A stretch of 33,848 nt of DNA from Pseudomonas sp. C2B4 (GTDB lineage: Bacteria; Pseudomonadota; Gammaproteobacteria; Pseudomonadales; Pseudomonadaceae): the NCBI RefSeq assembly GCF_013359695.1, contig NZ_JABFMU010000066.1, forward strand, positions 1 through 33,848. Direction: 5' to 3'. The translations under genes and the position numbers were made by a program. Below, piece after piece: positions 31,580 to 33,848 of this stretch. Positions within the stretch are counted from its first letter, which is position 1. Each line of letters opens with the position of its first letter. The notes under the pieces were generated by a model. That model did not search any database, was not told the DNA's origin, and saw nothing but the letters and a program-made list of their open reading frames with translations.

Positions 31580-32327
31580 CGGGGTACGCTCGTGGCAGGA
31601 ACTGCATCTCGGCCAGCAGAATGCCCAAATGCTCGGTGTGCAGGCCCTTGCGCGCATTCAGGTAGAAATAGCTTGGCGCGGCCGGCACGGGCAGGGTGGC
31701 GCTGGCGAAAATCTCGTTGACCTTGGCTTGCCATTGCGCAGCCACGCTGGCGATGTCCGGGGTGATGCCGGCTTCGCACAGGCGCTGTTCGCTGTCATCG
31801 GCGGCGATCAGTTCCACGGTGAAGCGCCAGACTTCGGGAATGGCCGCGAGCATGCGCTTGTGGCTCTCTTCAGTGCCGTCGCCCAAGCGCTCGACCCACT
31901 CGCCGGAGCGGCGCAGGTGATAGGTGACTTCCTTCACGGCCTTGGCGGCGATGCCGGCGATGCGCTCATCGCTGGATTGAGTCAGGCCCTTGAGTACTTC
32001 CAGGTGCCAGGCGTCGTACAGGAACTGCTTGAGGATGGTGACCGCGTAGTCGCCGTTGGGTTGTTCCACCAGCAGCAGGTTGCGGTAGGCGCGCTCGTCG
32101 CGGCGGAACGCCAGGTCATCGGCGTCGCGGCCGTCGTCCAGCAGTTCGGCGGCGTAGTCCAGCCAGTTGCGGGCCTGGCCGACGAGGTCCAGGCCAACGT
32201 TCATCAGCGCCAGCTCTTCTTCCAGGGCCGGGGCCTTGCCGCACCACTGGCACAGGCGCTGGCCCTGGATCAGGGCGCTGTCGCCTAGGCGCAGCAAGTA
32301 TTCGATCAGATCGGTCTTGTTATTCAT
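31566..32327 (-). CDS. paaC: PaaC: structural subunit of phenylacetyl-CoA 1,2-epoxidase
   Basis: Ferritin-like helical protein of 253 residues that pairs with PaaA to form the oxygenase core. It lacks the full iron-ligand set, as expected for PaaC. Recognisable stretches are LLRLGDSALIQGQRLCQWCGKAPALEEELALMNVGLDLVGQAR and LKQFLYDAWHLEVLKGL. ATG at 32327 has GAGG six bases upstream; the frame also allows GTG at 32339. It follows paaB by eight bases and overlaps paaD. Confidence 0.95.
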   Translation of the reverse strand: MNNKTDLIEYLLRLGDSALIQGQRLCQWCGKAPALEEELALMNVGLDLVGQARNWLDYAAELLDDGRDADDLAFRRDERAYRNLLLVEQPNGDYAVTILKQFLYDAWHLEVLKGLTQSSDERIAGIAAKAVKEVTYHLRRSGEWVERLGDGTEESHKRMLAAIPEVWRFTVELIAADDSEQRLCEAGITPDIASVAAQWQAKVNEIFASATLPVPAAPSYFYLNARKGLHTEHLGILLAEMQFLPRAYPDATW

Positions 32328-32335
32328 GGTCGACC

Positions 32336-32617
32336 TCACATGTGCCCGACTTCGGCCGGCAGCTCGTAGAAGCTGGCGTGGCGGTAGACCTTGTCGTCCG
32401 ACGGGTCGAACAGCGGGTCTTTTTCATCCGGCGACGAGGCGGTGATCAACGCCGATGGCACGACCCACAGGCTCACGCCTTCGCTGCGACGGGTGTAGAG
32501 CTCGCGCGCGTTCTCGATGGCCATGGTGGTGTCGGCGGCATGCACGCTGCCGACGTGCTTGTGGTTCAGGCCGTGCTTGCTGCGCACGAAAACTTCGAAG
32601 AGGGTCCACTCGGACAT
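32336..32617 (-). CDS. paaB: PaaB: small bridging subunit of phenylacetyl-CoA epoxidase
   Basis: Protein of 93 residues (E. coli PaaB 95). It begins MSEWTLFEVFVRSKHGLNHKHVGSVHA, continues with the helix ALENARELYTRR-like segment (MAIENARELYTRRSEG) and ends in SFYELPAEVGHM, all typical of the family. PaaB bridges PaaAC heterodimers and is needed for activity. It lies 28 bases after paaA. Confidence 0.95.
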   Translation of the reverse strand: MSEWTLFEVFVRSKHGLNHKHVGSVHAADTTMAIENARELYTRRSEGVSLWVVPSALITASSPDEKDPLFDPSDDKVYRHASFYELPAEVGHM

Positions 32618-32645
32618 TTCAATTACTCCACATCAGGTGGCCGAA

Positions 32646-33635
32646 TCAGGCGGCGTTCTTGTTTTGTTTTTTGCGGGCGTGGGCGACGGCGGCTTCGCGA
32701 ACCCAGGCACCGTCTTCAATCGCCTTGCGGCGGGTGGCGACGCGTTCGTGGTTGCACGGGCCGTTGCCCTTGAGCACTTCGTAGAATTCGTCCCACTGGA
32801 TCTGGCCGAAGTCGTAATGGCCGGTCTCGGCGTTCCACTTCAGGTCCGGGTCGGGGCAGGTGCAGCCCAGCAACTCCAGTTGCGGGATGGTCTGGTCGAT
32901 GAAGCGCTGGCGCAGTTCGTCGTTGCTCTGGCGCTTGATTTTCCAGGCCATGGACTGGGCGCTGTTCGGCGAGTGTTCGTCGCTCGGGCCGAACATCATC
33001 AGCGCTGGCCACCACAGACGGTTGATCGCGTCCTGGACCATGTCTTTTTGCGCCTGATTGCCGTGACGCATCATGGTCAGCAGGATTTCGTAGCCCTGGC
33101 GCTGGTGGAAGCTCTCTTCCTTGCAGATGCGGATCATCGCCCGGGAGTACGGGCCGTAGGAGGTGCGCTGCAGCACCACCTGGTTGACGATCGCCGCACC
33201 GTCTACCAGCCAGCCCACCGCGCCCATGTCGGCCCAGTTCAGCGTCGGGTAGTTGAAGATGCTCGAATACTTGGCTTTGCCGCTGTGCAACTTGTCGATT
33301 TCTGTATCGCGATCGGCGCCCAGGGTTTCCATGGCGCTGTACAGGTACAGGCCGTGGCCGGCTTCGTCCTGGATCTTGGCCATCAATTGCAATTTGCGTT
33401 TGAGCGTCGGCGCACGGGTGACCCAGTTGCCTTCGGGCAGCATGCCGACGATCTCGGAGTGAGCGTGCTGGGAAATCTGCCGGATCAGGGTCTGCCGGTA
33501 AGCATCTGGCATCCAGTTCTTGGCTTCGATCTTGATTTCTGAATCGATTTTTTCCTGGAAGGCGCGTTCCTGATCGGACATCTCCGACACGTCCTTGATG
33601 CGCTTTACACCAGTTTCTACAAGCTGTGCGTACAT
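32646..33635 (-). CDS. paaA: PaaA: catalytic subunit of phenylacetyl-CoA 1,2-epoxidase
   Basis: Diiron oxygenase subunit of 329 residues that adds one oxygen atom to the ring of phenylacetyl-CoA. Iron-ligand motifs are visible: QDEAGHGLYLYSAMETL with Glu91 and His94, and KEESFHQRQG with Glu174 and His177. The protein is about 20 residues longer than E. coli PaaA at the N-terminus. ATG at 33635 has GGAG seven bases upstream, while a later in-frame Met19 would give the shorter form. It is the first gene of the paaABCDE block, reading from the promoter at 33688-33716. Confidence 0.96.
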   Translation of the reverse strand: MYAQLVETGVKRIKDVSEMSDQERAFQEKIDSEIKIEAKNWMPDAYRQTLIRQISQHAHSEIVGMLPEGNWVTRAPTLKRKLQLMAKIQDEAGHGLYLYSAMETLGADRDTEIDKLHSGKAKYSSIFNYPTLNWADMGAVGWLVDGAAIVNQVVLQRTSYGPYSRAMIRICKEESFHQRQGYEILLTMMRHGNQAQKDMVQDAINRLWWPALMMFGPSDEHSPNSAQSMAWKIKRQSNDELRQRFIDQTIPQLELLGCTCPDPDLKWNAETGHYDFGQIQWDEFYEVLKGNGPCNHERVATRRKAIEDGAWVREAAVAHARKKQNKNAA

Positions 33636-33687
33636 TTCGGTCTCCGGCCTCTTTTTTGTTCAGGGGCATTGCGAGGGCATGGAGAAC

Positions 33688-33716
33688 TTTATAAGCGATA
33701 CAGAAATTAATATCAA
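33688..33716 (-). promoter_or_regulatory. Sigma70-type promoter of the paa operon
   Basis: On the minus strand TTGATA (33716-33711) and TATAAA (33693-33688) are separated by exactly 17 bases, close to the consensus. Transcription would begin near 33680, giving a leader of about 45 bases before paaA. Confidence 0.75.
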
Positions 33717-33755
33717 ACTGAAAATGACGTGTCGTATTTGTTTTTTGTATCGCTT
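33693..33755. promoter_or_regulatory. Widely spaced inverted repeat over the paaA promoter (candidate PaaX-type operator)
   Basis: AAGCGATACA (33693-33702) and TGTATCGCTT (33746-33755) are perfect 10-base inverted repeats. Their centres are 53 bases apart, about five helical turns. The proximal half lies between the -35 and -10 boxes, where a bound protein would block polymerase; the distal half is upstream of -35. PaaX in E. coli also uses a long-spaced inverted repeat, but of different sequence. The regulator is not in the window. Confidence 0.55.
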
Positions 33756-33791
33756 TGGGATGAATGGTTGGTTTTGGGGGTGAGTAGGTTG

Positions 33792-33848
33792 GTGTACATA
33801 TCCATTTCTGCGGTAACGGCTGCTTATGGTTTCGCCCTTACGGCGAGT
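33792..33848 (+). mobile_element. End of a second copy of the MITE-like element, cut by the window edge
   Basis: GTGTACATATCC, CTGCGGTAACGGCTGCT and CGCCCTTACGGCG match the terminal inverted repeat of the element at 14978-15740. The order is the same, with a two-base insertion near the end and a few substitutions. The match is closer to that element's right end. The rest lies outside the window. Confidence 0.7.

Overview
The window reads as chromosomal DNA of a Pseudomonas of the fluorescens group. The evidence is the high-GC coding style, a dense population of the typical Pseudomonas REP palindromes (core GGAGCGAGCCTGCTCGCGA), a complete phenylacetyl-CoA epoxidase operon with Pseudomonas-type transport genes, and several families common in this genus (OprD porin, GbdR-like AraC regulator, SpuC-like aminotransferase). 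No rRNA, tRNA, CRISPR array or intact insertion sequence was seen.

Layout. (1) 85-2795: a two-gene EmrAB-type drug efflux operon on the minus strand, with two palindromic operator-like sequences before its start. (2) 3041-10525: a catabolic locus that looks aimed at a choline- or betaine-like quaternary amine. It has an orphan choline-type binding protein, a betaine-aldehyde-type dehydrogenase, a class II aldolase-fold protein, a GbdR-like regulator, a GMC (choline dehydrogenase-like) oxidase and a Rieske oxygenase without an adjacent reductase. (3) 10829-13402: a glycine-zipper envelope protein, then a two-gene unit of a stand-alone Aer-like PAS protein and a diflavin reductase. (4) 13401-14965: a possible 42-residue exported peptide, a SnoaL-like protein and a divergent LysR regulator. 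(5) 14978-15740: a roughly 0.76-kb MITE-like element with long terminal inverted repeats and nested REP pairs. One end of a second copy starts at 33792. (6) 15761-17721: an enoyl-CoA hydratase/thiolase pair. (7) 17929-21386: a PotF-like orphan polyamine-binding protein, a class III aminotransferase and a LuxR-type regulator. (8) 21411-24061: accessory patch with a truncated REP pair, an unrecognised 126-residue protein, a small DUF3077/DUF6124-like gene behind a strongly structured leader, and a HigBA-type toxin-antitoxin pair with its own palindrome. (9) 24414-33755: the phenylacetate genes paaA-B-C-D-E, a DUF485/SSS symporter pair, an OprD-type porin and paaZ, all on the minus strand, with a near-consensus sigma70 promoter and a widely spaced dyad upstream of paaA.

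How the genes work together. In the paa block, the porin and symporter would import phenylacetate. A phenylacetyl-CoA ligase outside the window would activate it. PaaABCDE would epoxidise the ring, and PaaZ would open it after an isomerase (PaaG, not in the window) forms the oxepin. The quaternary-amine locus has the parts for capture, alcohol oxidation, aldehyde oxidation and oxygenation, under its own regulator. Its true substrate cannot be read from sequence.

The most unusual items are the structured leader plus overlapping upstream ORF before the DUF3077-like gene, the PAS/diflavin-reductase pair, the MITE-like composite repeat, and the five-helical-turn dyad over the paaA promoter. All functional calls come from reading sequence and recalling families. 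No search or folding program was run.
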